NCBI RefSeq assembly: GCF_021531995.1
Contig: NZ_JAFBIZ010000019.1
Location: 1-36,530, forward strand
Length of the DNA stretch: 36,530 bases
Source of the DNA: Faecalicatena contorta
GTDB taxonomy: Bacteria; Bacillota; Clostridia; Lachnospirales; Lachnospiraceae
Reading direction: 5' to 3'
A model generated the notes under the pieces. It was not told where the DNA came from. It searched no databases and saw only the letters and a list, made by a program, of their open reading frames with translations. Position numbers and translations under genes: made by a program. Shown here one piece after another: positions 1 through 7,276 of this stretch; position 1 is the first letter of the stretch, and the number at the start of each line of letters is the position of its first letter.

Positions 1-118
1 AATGTGGTCACTGCTCCTGTTTTTTTATATAACAAAGTGGCAAAAACCAGTCGGTTTTAATTTAAAAAAATAATATTATGATTTTTTCAGTTTTATTTTA
101 TGCAGAGGGAATTGTATT

Positions 119-542
119 ATGAGAAAAAATTTGTATCGATGTTTCTTTTGTTATGCTTGATTATATTCACGGTTGCGTGTCAAAATAACCAGAAATCTGC
201 AGGTGTTGTTGGGGGGAAAATCCAAGCGTTGTAGATCAATATGATGATTATGTGCAGCAAAAAGAAGATGCAGAAGCACAAGGGAAAAAATTTATGTGGA
301 TTAACAGTGTTGGTACTTACCGTGCTATACAGTTTTATGAGGATGGTACTTATCAGTATGTAAACCTCTTTGGGTTTAGTATTGAGGATGGATCAGACTA
401 TTATGATTTTATTCATGACGGTGAGACTATGGTAATAGGTGAAAAAGAGTATGATTTTGAATTGGATGGAGATACTTTATACTTGGGACAGAACGAGCTT
501 ATACGTACATCTGATTCTTTAGAGGATTATGTTGTTGAATAA
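119..542 (+). pseudogene. small lipoprotein, two frameshifts
   Basis: A small exported lipoprotein of unknown role, broken in this sequence. ATG at 119 follows AGAGGGA. One frame encodes a hydrophobic signal peptide ending in a lipobox (IIFTVAC, about 163-180); the mature part, starting near ENPSVVDQYDDY, lies in another frame and runs to the stop at 542. Adding one A to the A-run near 124-129 and one G to the G-run at 211-216 would join ATG, signal peptide and mature domain into one protein of about 140 aa. The mature part is acidic and rich in Tyr, Gly and Asp, with short strand-like stretches such as GTYRAIQFYEDGTYQY. I do not recognise the family. Both breaks are in homopolymers, so sequencing error is as likely as true decay. 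An intact product could start no earlier than GTG 252. Confidence 0.6.
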
Positions 543-627
543 ATAGTACCTGTGCGGATTCCAAGCAAATTCCGTTATTTTTTTGGCAATGAAATGGCAT
601 CGCGTATATATATTTCTTTAACATAAA

Positions 628-688
628 AACCTTGCTGACGAACTGTTTCCAAAATTGGAAAGAGCAGTCAGTAAGGTTTTTTCTTTTT
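628..688. terminator. intrinsic terminator hairpin
   Basis: A 12-bp stem pairs AACCTTGCTGAC (628-639) with GTCAGTAAGGTT (667-678), with one G-U pair, and is followed by a T-rich tract at 677-688. The loop contains its own short stem (TTTCCA/TGGAAA). It lies downstream of the lipoprotein gene on + and downstream of the gene scrap on -, so it could end transcripts from both sides. Confidence 0.75.
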
Positions 689-696
689 GAATTTCT

Positions 697-837
697 TTAT
701 TGATTCTCTTTTTTCAGAGCATTTATGAGTTCGTCAGAAAGTTCCTGAAACGGAACCTTTGCCCCGAATCTCGAGGTGCCCATTTCCGGATAGTTATATC
801 GCCAGTTGTAGAAAAGTTCTACTGTTATTCGATACCG
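697..837 (-). pseudogene. C-terminal gene scrap
   Basis: On the minus strand 46 codons are open, ending in TAA at 697-699. They read like a genuine protein tail (ELFYNWRYNYPEMGTSRF, then QELSDELINALKKENQ). No start codon or ribosome-binding site precedes them, and an in-frame stop sits directly upstream, so only a C-terminus survives. I cannot name the family. The scrap lies antisense to the region just before the HTH-NTPase-CYTH gene. An upstream GTG-initiated extension of that gene would be translated from this DNA and is probably spurious. Confidence 0.4.
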
Positions 838-843
838 CTATCA

Positions 844-872
844 TTCAAAAAATAATTAGTTGGTGGTATAAT
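844..872 (+). promoter_or_regulatory. promoter of the HTH-NTPase-CYTH unit
   Basis: TTCAAA (844-849), a 17-base spacer, then TATAAT (867-872) preceded by TG at the extended -10 position. It lies 25 bases before the ATG at 897, with GGAGGGAGGG between them as ribosome-binding site. Confidence 0.65.
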
Positions 873-896
873 TGCAATGGAGGGAGGGAGTCGAAT

Positions 897-2201
897 ATGA
901 ATGATTACAGTTTCGGAAAGTATATATTTGAAAAGAGAAAACAATCCGGAGATTCTCAGAATGAGCTTGGAAGAAAACTGGGCGTTACTGGTAAAGCCAT
1001 TTCAAAATGGGAAAATGGGAGTGCTAAGCCGAAGGTACAGATAATAAGAAAAATGGCTGCCTTATGGGGGATATCTGTAGAGGAATTGCTTAAGGCAAAA
1101 GAGGATGATAAAAAGATGAATATTACTAAAATTGTTATTACAGGTGGTCCTTGCGCAGGAAAGACAACAGGAATGAGTTGGATCCAAAATGCATTTACCG
1201 AAAGAGGATATACGGTTCTCTTCGTTCCAGAAACAGCAACAGAGTTGATTTCCGGTGGAGTTGCCCCTTGGACGTGTTCGTCCAATAGTGAATATCAGAA
1301 ATGCCAGATGAAGCTGCAGCAGGAGAAGGAGAGAGTATTTGAATATGCTGCCAGAACTATGGATTCGGAAAAGATTCTTATTGTTTGTGATCGAGGTGCT
1401 TTAGATAATAAAGCATACATGACAGAGGCGGAGTTCGCAGTAGCGTTAAATTATCTTGACGCAAATGAAGTAGAATTGCGAGACAACTATGATGCCGTAT
1501 TTCACCTTGTTACAGCAGCGAAAGGAGCACAGAAGTTTTACACTACTGCAAATAATGCGGCCAGAACTGAAACAGTTGAAGAAGCAGCTGCATTAGATGA
1601 TAAGCTGATTGCAGCATGGACAGGACACCCACATCTTAGAATTATCGATAATTCAGTAGGTTTCGAAGAAAAAATGAAGCATTTGATTGCTGAGATTGCA
1701 AACTTTTTAGGAGAGCCTGAACCATATGAAATCGAAAGGAAATATTTGATAGAATACCCTGATATAAAGGCATTGGAGGTTCTCCCTAATTGTAAAAAAG
1801 TAGAGATTATTCAAACGTATTTAAAGTCTCCTGAAGGGGATGAAATACGCATCCGACAGCGTGGGAGTAAAGGGAATTATATCTATTTCGAAACCCGCAA
1901 AAAGACAATTAGTGGTTTGAAGCGAGTTGAAGTTGAACGTAGACTTACAAAAGACGAATATCTGGAACGCTTAATGGATGCAGATCCAACAAGAAAGCCT
2001 ATCCGTAAAGACAGGTACTGTCTTGCAGATGGAAATCAGTATTTTGAGATTGATGTATATCCTTTCTGGACAGATCAGGCGATTATGGAAATTGAATTAT
2101 CTAATCCGAATGAAGAAATAAGATTCCCTGATATAATTAAAGTATTACGTGAAGTAACGGAAGATGAACAATATAAGAATGCATCTCTTGCAAAAATATA
2201 A
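897..2201 (+). CDS. XRE-HTH / P-loop NTPase / CYTH fusion protein
   Basis: A three-domain protein of 434 aa. Residues 1-65 form an XRE-type helix-turn-helix (TGKAISKWENG recognition region). Residues 76-270 are an AAA_28/NadR-like P-loop domain with Walker A GGPCAGKTT (83-91) and a Walker B-like LIVCDRG (161-167). From about 277 comes a CYTH (triphosphate tunnel) domain with the ExExK signature EIERK (278-282), followed by basic and acidic strands expected to line the tunnel. NTPase-CYTH pairs are known; the fused DNA-binding domain suggests a regulator sensing a nucleotide or triphosphate ligand, which is inference. ATG 897 is chosen because GGAGGGAGGG and a promoter precede it; the open frame upstream overlaps an antisense gene scrap. 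The next gene follows after 17 bases, so the two are probably cotranscribed. Whether it hydrolyses, cyclises or only binds a nucleotide cannot be told. Confidence 0.85.
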   Translation: MNDYSFGKYIFEKRKQSGDSQNELGRKLGVTGKAISKWENGSAKPKVQIIRKMAALWGISVEELLKAKEDDKKMNITKIVITGGPCAGKTTGMSWIQNAFTERGYTVLFVPETATELISGGVAPWTCSSNSEYQKCQMKLQQEKERVFEYAARTMDSEKILIVCDRGALDNKAYMTEAEFAVALNYLDANEVELRDNYDAVFHLVTAAKGAQKFYTTANNAARTETVEEAAALDDKLIAAWTGHPHLRIIDNSVGFEEKMKHLIAEIANFLGEPEPYEIERKYLIEYPDIKALEVLPNCKKVEIIQTYLKSPEGDEIRIRQRGSKGNYIYFETRKKTISGLKRVEVERRLTKDEYLERLMDADPTRKPIRKDRYCLADGNQYFEIDVYPFWTDQAIMEIELSNPNEEIRFPDIIKVLREVTEDEQYKNASLAKI

Positions 2202-2218
2202 GAAGAGTGGTGGATAAA

Positions 2219-3322
2219 ATGGAAAGAAAGATAGGTTGGAGAAGTTGCGAACTTGATGAAATTGAGATGGTATATGATAAGGCTGAGTCAAATGAACGGA
2301 TTGGGAAATTACTTGAAGAGCTTGAAACACTTGCACTTTCAGAAGCAAAGAATCATTGTGGGTTGTTAACGACTGATGCAGGAGGGCATATTACACCAGA
2401 CCAGTTTGAAGCCTTAAGAGATGTTGACAAAGAGACAGTTATTAAAGTGCTTTCAAATATGGGATTAGCTTCATTAAATCCAGATATCAATTCAGGAGTA
2501 TTATATTTGCGCTTCACTCCCAAAATTCAAAAGGTGTTGGGATGTACAATTTTTAATGTATTGAATAGAATTGAAAAGCTAGATGGTTCAATCAATATAT
2601 TACATCCAAAATGGACATTGGAGCTTCAAATTCCGTTAGGTGGGAAAAAAGGTCTTTTTCAATGGGAAATGCTGATTATGCAATTATATCCATGGATTTC
2701 TGTTCGAGAAACTTCTACAAATGAAGTGGCTGAGGAGTTAATAACGGAAGAAAGTAATTCTAAAAAAGAACCAGGGGAAACTAAGGGTGAAGAGAAAAAG
2801 GAATTAAGTGATTTCCTGAAAGAAATGCATGAAAAGCCAGCATTCAATCAGGCAATGGAAATTGCAAAAGGTGAAATGGCCAGTATCATTCAGAGCGGTT
2901 TATACACAAGAATGACAGAAAAAAATTTTACATATGATCAGTGGAATTCTTTGAACGATGCTAAAAAGGAAGAAATGGTCATTTCAATGGGGTTATGCTC
3001 CTTTTATATGCAAGCAGTTATCTGTGTAGATTTTATAGAGTATATTCCGTATACTCCAGCAATTGGACTTTTACTTGCAGCATGGAATGGAACATTTGAG
3101 AAACAGTTGATAGATGCAGGAGATGGAGTTGATGTTACAAAATTTGTTGAAGCATTGACGTTGCTTCATGGATGTTGCGAAAAATGGGAATGTACTATCA
3201 TGTATCCGGTTCAGGTGAATATTGCTTCGTCGGTTAATACAGTTGATAAGGCGAATGAAAAATCAATAAAAAAAGATGTTCCTGAGAAAAAATCATTTTG
3301 GAAACGCTTGTTTGGAAAATAA
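2219..3322 (+). CDS. unrecognised 367-aa protein, partner of the CYTH fusion
   Basis: A soluble protein I cannot assign. It starts at ATG 2219 (in-frame GTG codons at 2207 and 2210 are alternatives) behind a weak AGAAGAG, 17 bases after the HTH-NTPase-CYTH gene. It has an N-terminal globular half (about 1-160), a strongly charged Glu/Lys/Ser linker near 165-190 that looks disordered, a second mixed alpha/beta half (about 195-330) with a Cys pair (LLHGCCEKWEC), and a basic, aromatic tail (FWKRLFGK). There is no signal peptide or clear membrane helix. The linked orientation suggests a shared function with the upstream gene; regulation of or by that protein is a guess. The codon use and AT-richness resemble its upstream partner rather than the 13-36 kb genes. 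Confidence 0.7.
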   Translation: MERKIGWRSCELDEIEMVYDKAESNERIGKLLEELETLALSEAKNHCGLLTTDAGGHITPDQFEALRDVDKETVIKVLSNMGLASLNPDINSGVLYLRFTPKIQKVLGCTIFNVLNRIEKLDGSINILHPKWTLELQIPLGGKKGLFQWEMLIMQLYPWISVRETSTNEVAEELITEESNSKKEPGETKGEEKKELSDFLKEMHEKPAFNQAMEIAKGEMASIIQSGLYTRMTEKNFTYDQWNSLNDAKKEEMVISMGLCSFYMQAVICVDFIEYIPYTPAIGLLLAAWNGTFEKQLIDAGDGVDVTKFVEALTLLHGCCEKWECTIMYPVQVNIASSVNTVDKANEKSIKKDVPEKKSFWKRLFGK

Positions 3323-3367
3323 ATTGAGGAATATTCTTACAGTTACATTTCCTCCTTACTGTTAAAA

Positions 3368-3574
3368 GTGCTTAGTGATGTGCTCAGATTTATCAAAATA
3401 CGGTTATTACGGAAAAGGGTGTTAAACATCTTGATAGGGCGGAGACAGATTGTTTCTTTAATCATCTATATGCAGCAATTGAAGAAGCTTTGTCTAAATG
3501 GTATACATCGCGCATACGATGTTCGTGAATCAAGAAAACAGGTTCAGAAGTCGATAAAAGAGTTACGGGAATAA
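3368..3574 (+). pseudogene. frameshifted gene remnant
   Basis: This stretch looks like a decayed gene. The single open frame (68 codons from GTG 3368) has a very basic, unlikely composition at its N-terminal half. A second frame covering about 3381-3530 reads more like protein (VITEKGVKHLDRAETDCFF, HLYAAIEEALSKWYTSR) but stops at TGA near 3528, after which the first frame continues plausibly (YDVRESRKQVQKSIKELRE). One shift near 3520 would join the two. There is no ribosome-binding site. Family not recognised. The rest of 3323-3765 holds nothing else I can support. Confidence 0.3.
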
Positions 3575-3765
3575 AGCTTGCTTGTAAGAGAAAGATCTAA
3601 TAGAAATGGGCGTTGGATTGTTAAAAAGTAAATTGGCAAGAGTATAAAAAAACGAGAGGGTTGTGTGTTTTTGCTTCTCTATGATATTCTTAATCCATGG
3701 CAACATTCTGGCAGCAGTTCATCAGAAAGCCAGTGAAAATTTTTGTGAATTTTCTTGGGAAATAT

Positions 3766-3794
3766 TTGACAAAATAGATGCTTGGGAATACAAT
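3766..3794 (+). promoter_or_regulatory. promoter of the acetyltransferase gene
   Basis: Consensus TTGACA (3766-3771), a 17-base spacer and TACAAT (3789-3794), about 47 bases before the ATG at 3841. This is among the strongest sigma-A-type promoters in the window. Confidence 0.75.
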
Positions 3795-3840
3795 AACAAG
3801 CTAACAGTAATGAAAAATTGAAATTTGAGGATTGTTGAAA

Positions 3841-4446
3841 ATGGAGCAAAAAGAAAGAATGCTTGCAGAACTTCCCTACATTGCATCTGATGAAGTATTG
3901 AGCAGGGAACGTCTGGAATGTAAAAGAAAGATATATGAACTGAATCATGTCCACCCGGATCAGTATCACAGGATTCCGGGACTGCTAAAGGAATTGTTTG
4001 GAAAAACCGGCGAGTCTGTTTTTGTAGAGCCTCCATTTCATTGCGATTATGGTTATAACATAGAGGTCGGAGAGAATTTCTTTGCAAACTATAATTGTAC
4101 AGTTTTGGATGTTGCAAAGGTGAAAATAGGGAAAAATGTCATGCTGGGGCCAAATGTATCTTTTTATACTGCCGGACATCCGTTACATTATGAATCCAGA
4201 AACTCCGGCTATGAATACGGTATCTCAATTACTGTCGGAGATAATGTGTGGATAGGCGGGAGCGTCGTGATTATGGCGGGAGTGTCGATTGGGAATAATG
4301 TGGTGATTGGTGGAGGGAGTGTTGTGACCAGAGACATTCCGGACGGAGTGTCTGCTGCGGGCAATCCCTGCAGGGTGATTCGTGAGATCACGGAAGAAGA
4401 CCGGAAATACTATTTTAAGAAGAGAGTTTTTGATGTGGAAATATAA
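3841..4446 (+). CDS. sugar O-acetyltransferase, LacA/Maa family
   Basis: A 201-aa hexapeptide-repeat acetyltransferase that would move acetyl from acetyl-CoA to a sugar hydroxyl (maltose/galactoside acetyltransferase family) in the cytoplasm. The N-terminal 50 residues match the Maa-type helical cap (RERLECKRKIYELN). The rest is a left-handed beta-helix with hexapeptide turns (IEVGENFFANYNCTVLD, VGDNVWIGGSVVIMAGVSIG, GGGSVVTRDIPDG). The catalytic His is in YTAGHPLHYESR. ATG 3841 is preferred over TTG 3832 because GAGG at 3827-3830 is spaced 10 bases from it. Length is normal for the family and the gene is intact. It has its own promoter and no operon partner, so the physiological acceptor is unknown. 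Confidence 0.9.
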   Translation: MEQKERMLAELPYIASDEVLSRERLECKRKIYELNHVHPDQYHRIPGLLKELFGKTGESVFVEPPFHCDYGYNIEVGENFFANYNCTVLDVAKVKIGKNVMLGPNVSFYTAGHPLHYESRNSGYEYGISITVGDNVWIGGSVVIMAGVSIGNNVVIGGGSVVTRDIPDGVSAAGNPCRVIREITEEDRKYYFKKRVFDVEI

Positions 4447-4565
4447 ACAGTTTTATACGATTTCCATTTTCTTTGCCCATCATCACTTGATGGTTATGAG
4501 TGTTCCCCTGATTATACTATGTGCGTTACACATCATAAAATCTGTATAAAAACAAACGCATGCTA

Positions 4566-4594
4566 TTGACGTAAGAACGATAGTGTGCTATATT
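4566..4594 (+). promoter_or_regulatory. promoter of the former marR-MATE operon
   Basis: TTGACG (4566-4571), 17 bases, TATATT (4589-4594), followed by AAAGGAGG near 4604-4610. The control region survives although the MarR gene behind it is truncated. An imperfect CTAT...ATAG inverted arrangement overlaps the -35 and spacer and could be the old MarR operator; that is weak. Confidence 0.55.
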
Positions 4595-4620
4595 TATCGC
4601 CAGAAAGGAGGCATTGATAG

Positions 4621-4743
4621 GGCAGATCATGTGTCCTGCGGGATATGATCCATGAGAAAGAGATGCTTCTTTTGGGTCTGACCGAGACGGAACAGGAAAT
4701 CCTTTATTCACTCCTCAAGAAAGTGAAGGATAGTTTCAAATAA
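4621..4743 (+). pseudogene. MarR-family regulator, C-terminal remnant
   Basis: Forty codons open in the frame ending TAA 4741-4743. They encode the C-terminal helix of a MarR-type repressor (HEKEMLLLGLTETEQEIL, then LLKKVKDSFK). The winged-helix DNA-binding core is absent, and a promoter and ribosome-binding site lie directly upstream, so the gene has lost about 100 codons of its middle. MarR genes commonly precede and repress MATE pumps, and the next gene is a MATE remnant, so this was probably a regulator-pump operon. Beyond this remnant and its promoter, 4447-4833 shows no further gene. Confidence 0.6.
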
Positions 4744-4833
4744 GTTAAGTGCTCACATAAAGTGAGTATTTATTTTTGCATAATCAATAGCTAACGATTA
4801 AAAGCATGCGATTGTTTTAGAAGGGTGGTTTCA

Positions 4834-5653
4834 ATGGAAGAGAAAATGGAAAACAAAAATCTGGAAGTATTCAGCAATGCGCCTGTTCCGCAGGCAGTGC
4901 TGAAGAATGTGCTGCCTGCAATGGCCGCCATGGTGATGGTGCTGATCTATAATCTGGCGGATACGTTCTTTATCGGTCAGACCCATGACGATATTCTGAT
5001 TGCTGCCGTGTCTCTGGCCATGCCGGTATTCCCGCTTCTCTGGGGTCTCTGCTCATGAGTGTCTCCCAGATCATCCTGAACGGACAGATGGCCCATTATG
5101 GGAATATGGCTGTTGCGGGCATGGGCGTGGCAGCGAAGGTGACCATGATCACCGGCATGATCTGCGCAGGCATGGGCCAGGGCGTCCAGCCCTGATCGGG
5201 TTTTGTGTAGGGGCAAAGAAGTGGGAACGATTCAAAAAGATTATGAATTTCTCCCTTGTGTTTGCACTGCTGCTCAGCGTTGTGATGACAGGAATCTGTT
5301 ACCTGTTTACGGAGCAGATCGTACACGCTTTCCTGACGGACCAGACAGCATTTGATTACGGACTGCAGTTCTCACGCATTCTGCTGAGTACGAGCTTCCT
5401 GTTCGGCCTTTTTTATGTGCTTTGCAACGCGCTTCAGGCCATGGGTGCTGCCACGGCGGCGTTTGTTGTGAATCTGAGCCGACAGGGGATCATATACATT
5501 CCCGCCGTGTTTATCATGCAGAGCCTGCTTGGCATTACGGGTCTTGTGTGGGCACAGCCTGTGGCGGATGTGCTTTCCCTGGTGCTGGTTGCAGTACTGT
5601 ATATCTTCACAATGCGGAAAATGAAAGCAAAAATGAATCCGGCAACCTGTTGA
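4834..5653 (+). pseudogene. MATE efflux pump, internally deleted and frameshifted
   Basis: Remnant of a multidrug/Na+ antiporter of the MATE family. Three pieces are visible. The N-terminus from ATG 4834 (LIYNLADTFFIGQTHDD) runs to about 5040. A second piece in another frame follows (SLLMSVSQIILNGQMAHYGN, then TGMICAGMGQGVQP). After a one-base loss in a C-run near 5190, the C-terminal half (IGFCVGAKKWERFKKIMNF) runs to TGA 5651-5653. Compared with about 450 aa for the family, only about 270 codons remain. The block joining the N-terminal helices to the second bundle is missing. No functional transporter can be made. It lies behind the MarR remnant. Confidence 0.85.
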
Positions 5654-5674
5654 TTTTGACAATCTAAGTGAAAG

Positions 5675-5866
5675 GGAGGTGCCTGGATCGGAAATCGACC
5701 TGGAAATTGGAAAATCCCAAATTCATCTTACAATACCTTTCGCATCATCGCAGCAATCTCCGCCATCAGATCCTTCGCCTGGGGCATGACACTTGCGGTG
5801 GTGGCGGGACTGGTGGAAATGATGAACGGTCATTACCTGCGAGGCCTGAAGAAGATGAAGGAATGA
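5675..5866 (+). pseudogene. possible small membrane-protein remnant
   Basis: In the frame ending TGA 5864-5866, about 60 codons are open with a convincing hydrophobic segment and polar tail (SFAWGMTLAVVAGLVEMMNG, then HYLRGLKKMKE). It is preceded by the purine-rich AAAGGGAGG, but there is no ATG, GTG or TTG at a proper distance. It may be the C-terminus of a lost membrane protein or a degenerate small protein. Family not recognised. Confidence 0.3.
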
Positions 5867-5887
5867 TATATGATAGAACTTGACTAT

Positions 5888-5915
5888 CCCCAGAGGGCAG
5901 CTGAGCCCTCTGGGG
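5888..5915. terminator. GC-rich terminator-like hairpin
   Basis: A perfect 11-bp stem, CCCCAGAGGGC (5888-5898) and GCCCTCTGGGG (5905-5915), with a 6-base loop. The following ATTCATATTTTCC is only moderately T-rich. It separates the decayed 5' region from the glycolipid locus. Confidence 0.65.
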
Positions 5916-5977
5916 ATTCATATTTTCCGCGAAAAACATGGAACAAAATGTTCGTGCCGTATACAGAAGGAAGAATC

Positions 5978-6027
5978 ATTTATAAAATATTTAATATTTC
6001 TAAGCAAAATATTTATAAAATATTTAA
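5978..6027. repeat. two perfect 17-bp direct repeats
   Basis: ATTTATAAAATATTTAA occurs at 5978-5994 and again at 6011-6027, an offset of 33 bp or about three helical turns. Both lie in the A/T-rich leader 77-126 bases before the first glycolipid gene. Each copy contains the palindrome AAATATTT. They could be paired operator sites or simple AT-rich duplication. Confidence 0.6.
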
Positions 6028-6103
6028 AAATTTCCAAATAGAAAATTTAACTGCTGATGTTATTCTTTTCAAATAGAATATAACAGACAGGAGATTAAAC
6101 GCT

Positions 6104-7276
6104 ATGAAGATTTTGATTACTACAGATTGGTATGAACCTGTGATTAACGGAGTGGTAACCTCTGTAAAAATACTGACAAGTGAACTTAGAAGATCGGGAC
6201 ATGATGTAAAGATTCTAACGTTATCCAGAACTTGTCGTTCTTATGTAGAAGACGATGTGTTTTATATTGGTTCCGTGAGTGTGGGGAAAATATATCCGGA
6301 GGCGAGATTTAAACTGCCGGTTTCGGAAAAATATATCCAGGAACTGTTAGACTGGCAGCCGGATATTATTCATTCACAATGTGAATTTTCGACCTTTTTC
6401 CTTGCGAAAAAGATTGCTTCAGAATTAAATATTCCTATTGTGCATACATATCATACAATCTATGAAGATTATACGCATTACTTTTCACCGAGAAAAAAAT
6501 GGGGGAAAGAAATCGTACAGATAATTACCAAAAGGTTATCCGGGCAGGTGTGCGGAATGATTGCTCCCAGTGAAAAAATCAGGAAAATACTGGAGGGATA
6601 TCAGGTGGATTGCCCGTTGTGGGTGGTGCCTTCCGGCATACACATCTCTCAGTATGAAATAGAGGAGGCAGATAATTGGAGAGAGCGGATCAGAGCAAAG
6701 TATTCGATCGGGCCGGAGACAAAAGTGCTTTTATATGTAGGAAGACTGGCGAAAGAGAAAAATGTAGAAGAGTTGATTTCCTATCAAACAGAAGCCAGGG
6801 AGTATGGAACGGTTCTGATGATTGTAGGAGATGGACCATACAGGAATACGCTGGAGGAACATGTTAAAAAGCTGCATTTAGAAGATTGTGTAGTGTTTAC
6901 GGGAATGGTCCCACAGGCGGAGGTGGGGAAATATTATCAGGCAGGAGATCTTTTTGTCAGTGCTTCTACAAGTGAGACACAGGGTATGACTTACGGGGAG
7001 GCACTTGCCTCCGGACTGCCGCTTTTATGTCGAAGAGATGATTGTCTGGATGGTGTGATAGTAGAAGGAAACAATGGATGGCAATACGAAAATGCAGAAG
7101 AATTTCTAACATATCTGACAGGTTGGGAGGACAAGGATGAGGACGAAAAACATAGAATGTGCCAGAATGCAAAAGAATCAGCAGGCCTGTTTTCTGCTGA
7201 AGGATTCTGCAAAAAAGTGGAGCAAATTTATGAACAGAAAGCCAAAAAAAGAACGGAACGAACAGATGCAGCCTGA
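6104..7276 (+). CDS. GT4 glycosyltransferase, LafA-like diacylglycerol glucosyltransferase
   Basis: A 390-aa retaining GT-B glycosyltransferase of family GT4. The opening ITTDWYEPVINGVVTSV matches the membrane-associated diacylglycerol glucosyltransferase group (LafA, alpha-monoglucosyl-DAG synthase). The acceptor-side motif HTYHTIYEDYTHY is also typical of that group. The donor domain has GRLAKEKNVEELI and the EX7E motif ETQGMTYGE. The likely reaction is glucose from UDP-glucose to diacylglycerol at the inner membrane face, the first step of a glycolipid or LTA anchor. AGGAG precedes the ATG by about 10 bases. A VTT-family membrane gene overlaps its 3' end and a second GT4 gene resembling CpoA/LafB follows, supporting the anchor role. 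The sugar donor and acceptor are inferred from family resemblance; mannosyl or other lipid acceptors remain possible. Confidence 0.8.
   Translation: MKILITTDWYEPVINGVVTSVKILTSELRRSGHDVKILTLSRTCRSYVEDDVFYIGSVSVGKIYPEARFKLPVSEKYIQELLDWQPDIIHSQCEFSTFFLAKKIASELNIPIVHTYHTIYEDYTHYFSPRKKWGKEIVQIITKRLSGQVCGMIAPSEKIRKILEGYQVDCPLWVVPSGIHISQYEIEEADNWRERIRAKYSIGPETKVLLYVGRLAKEKNVEELISYQTEAREYGTVLMIVGDGPYRNTLEEHVKKLHLEDCVVFTGMVPQAEVGKYYQAGDLFVSASTSETQGMTYGEALASGLPLLCRRDDCLDGVIVEGNNGWQYENAEEFLTYLTGWEDKDEDEKHRMCQNAKESAGLFSAEGFCKKVEQIYEQKAKKRTERTDAA

Noticed and set aside
5033-5200. Programmed frameshifting in the MATE gene
   Set aside because: No slippery heptamer with a downstream structure is visible, and the missing middle block shows loss rather than recoding.
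5870-6076. Plus-strand frame of 68 codons spanning the GC-rich hairpin
   Set aside because: It runs through a terminator-like stem and the AT-rich repeats; the Lys/Asn/Ile/Phe tail is simply AT-rich DNA.
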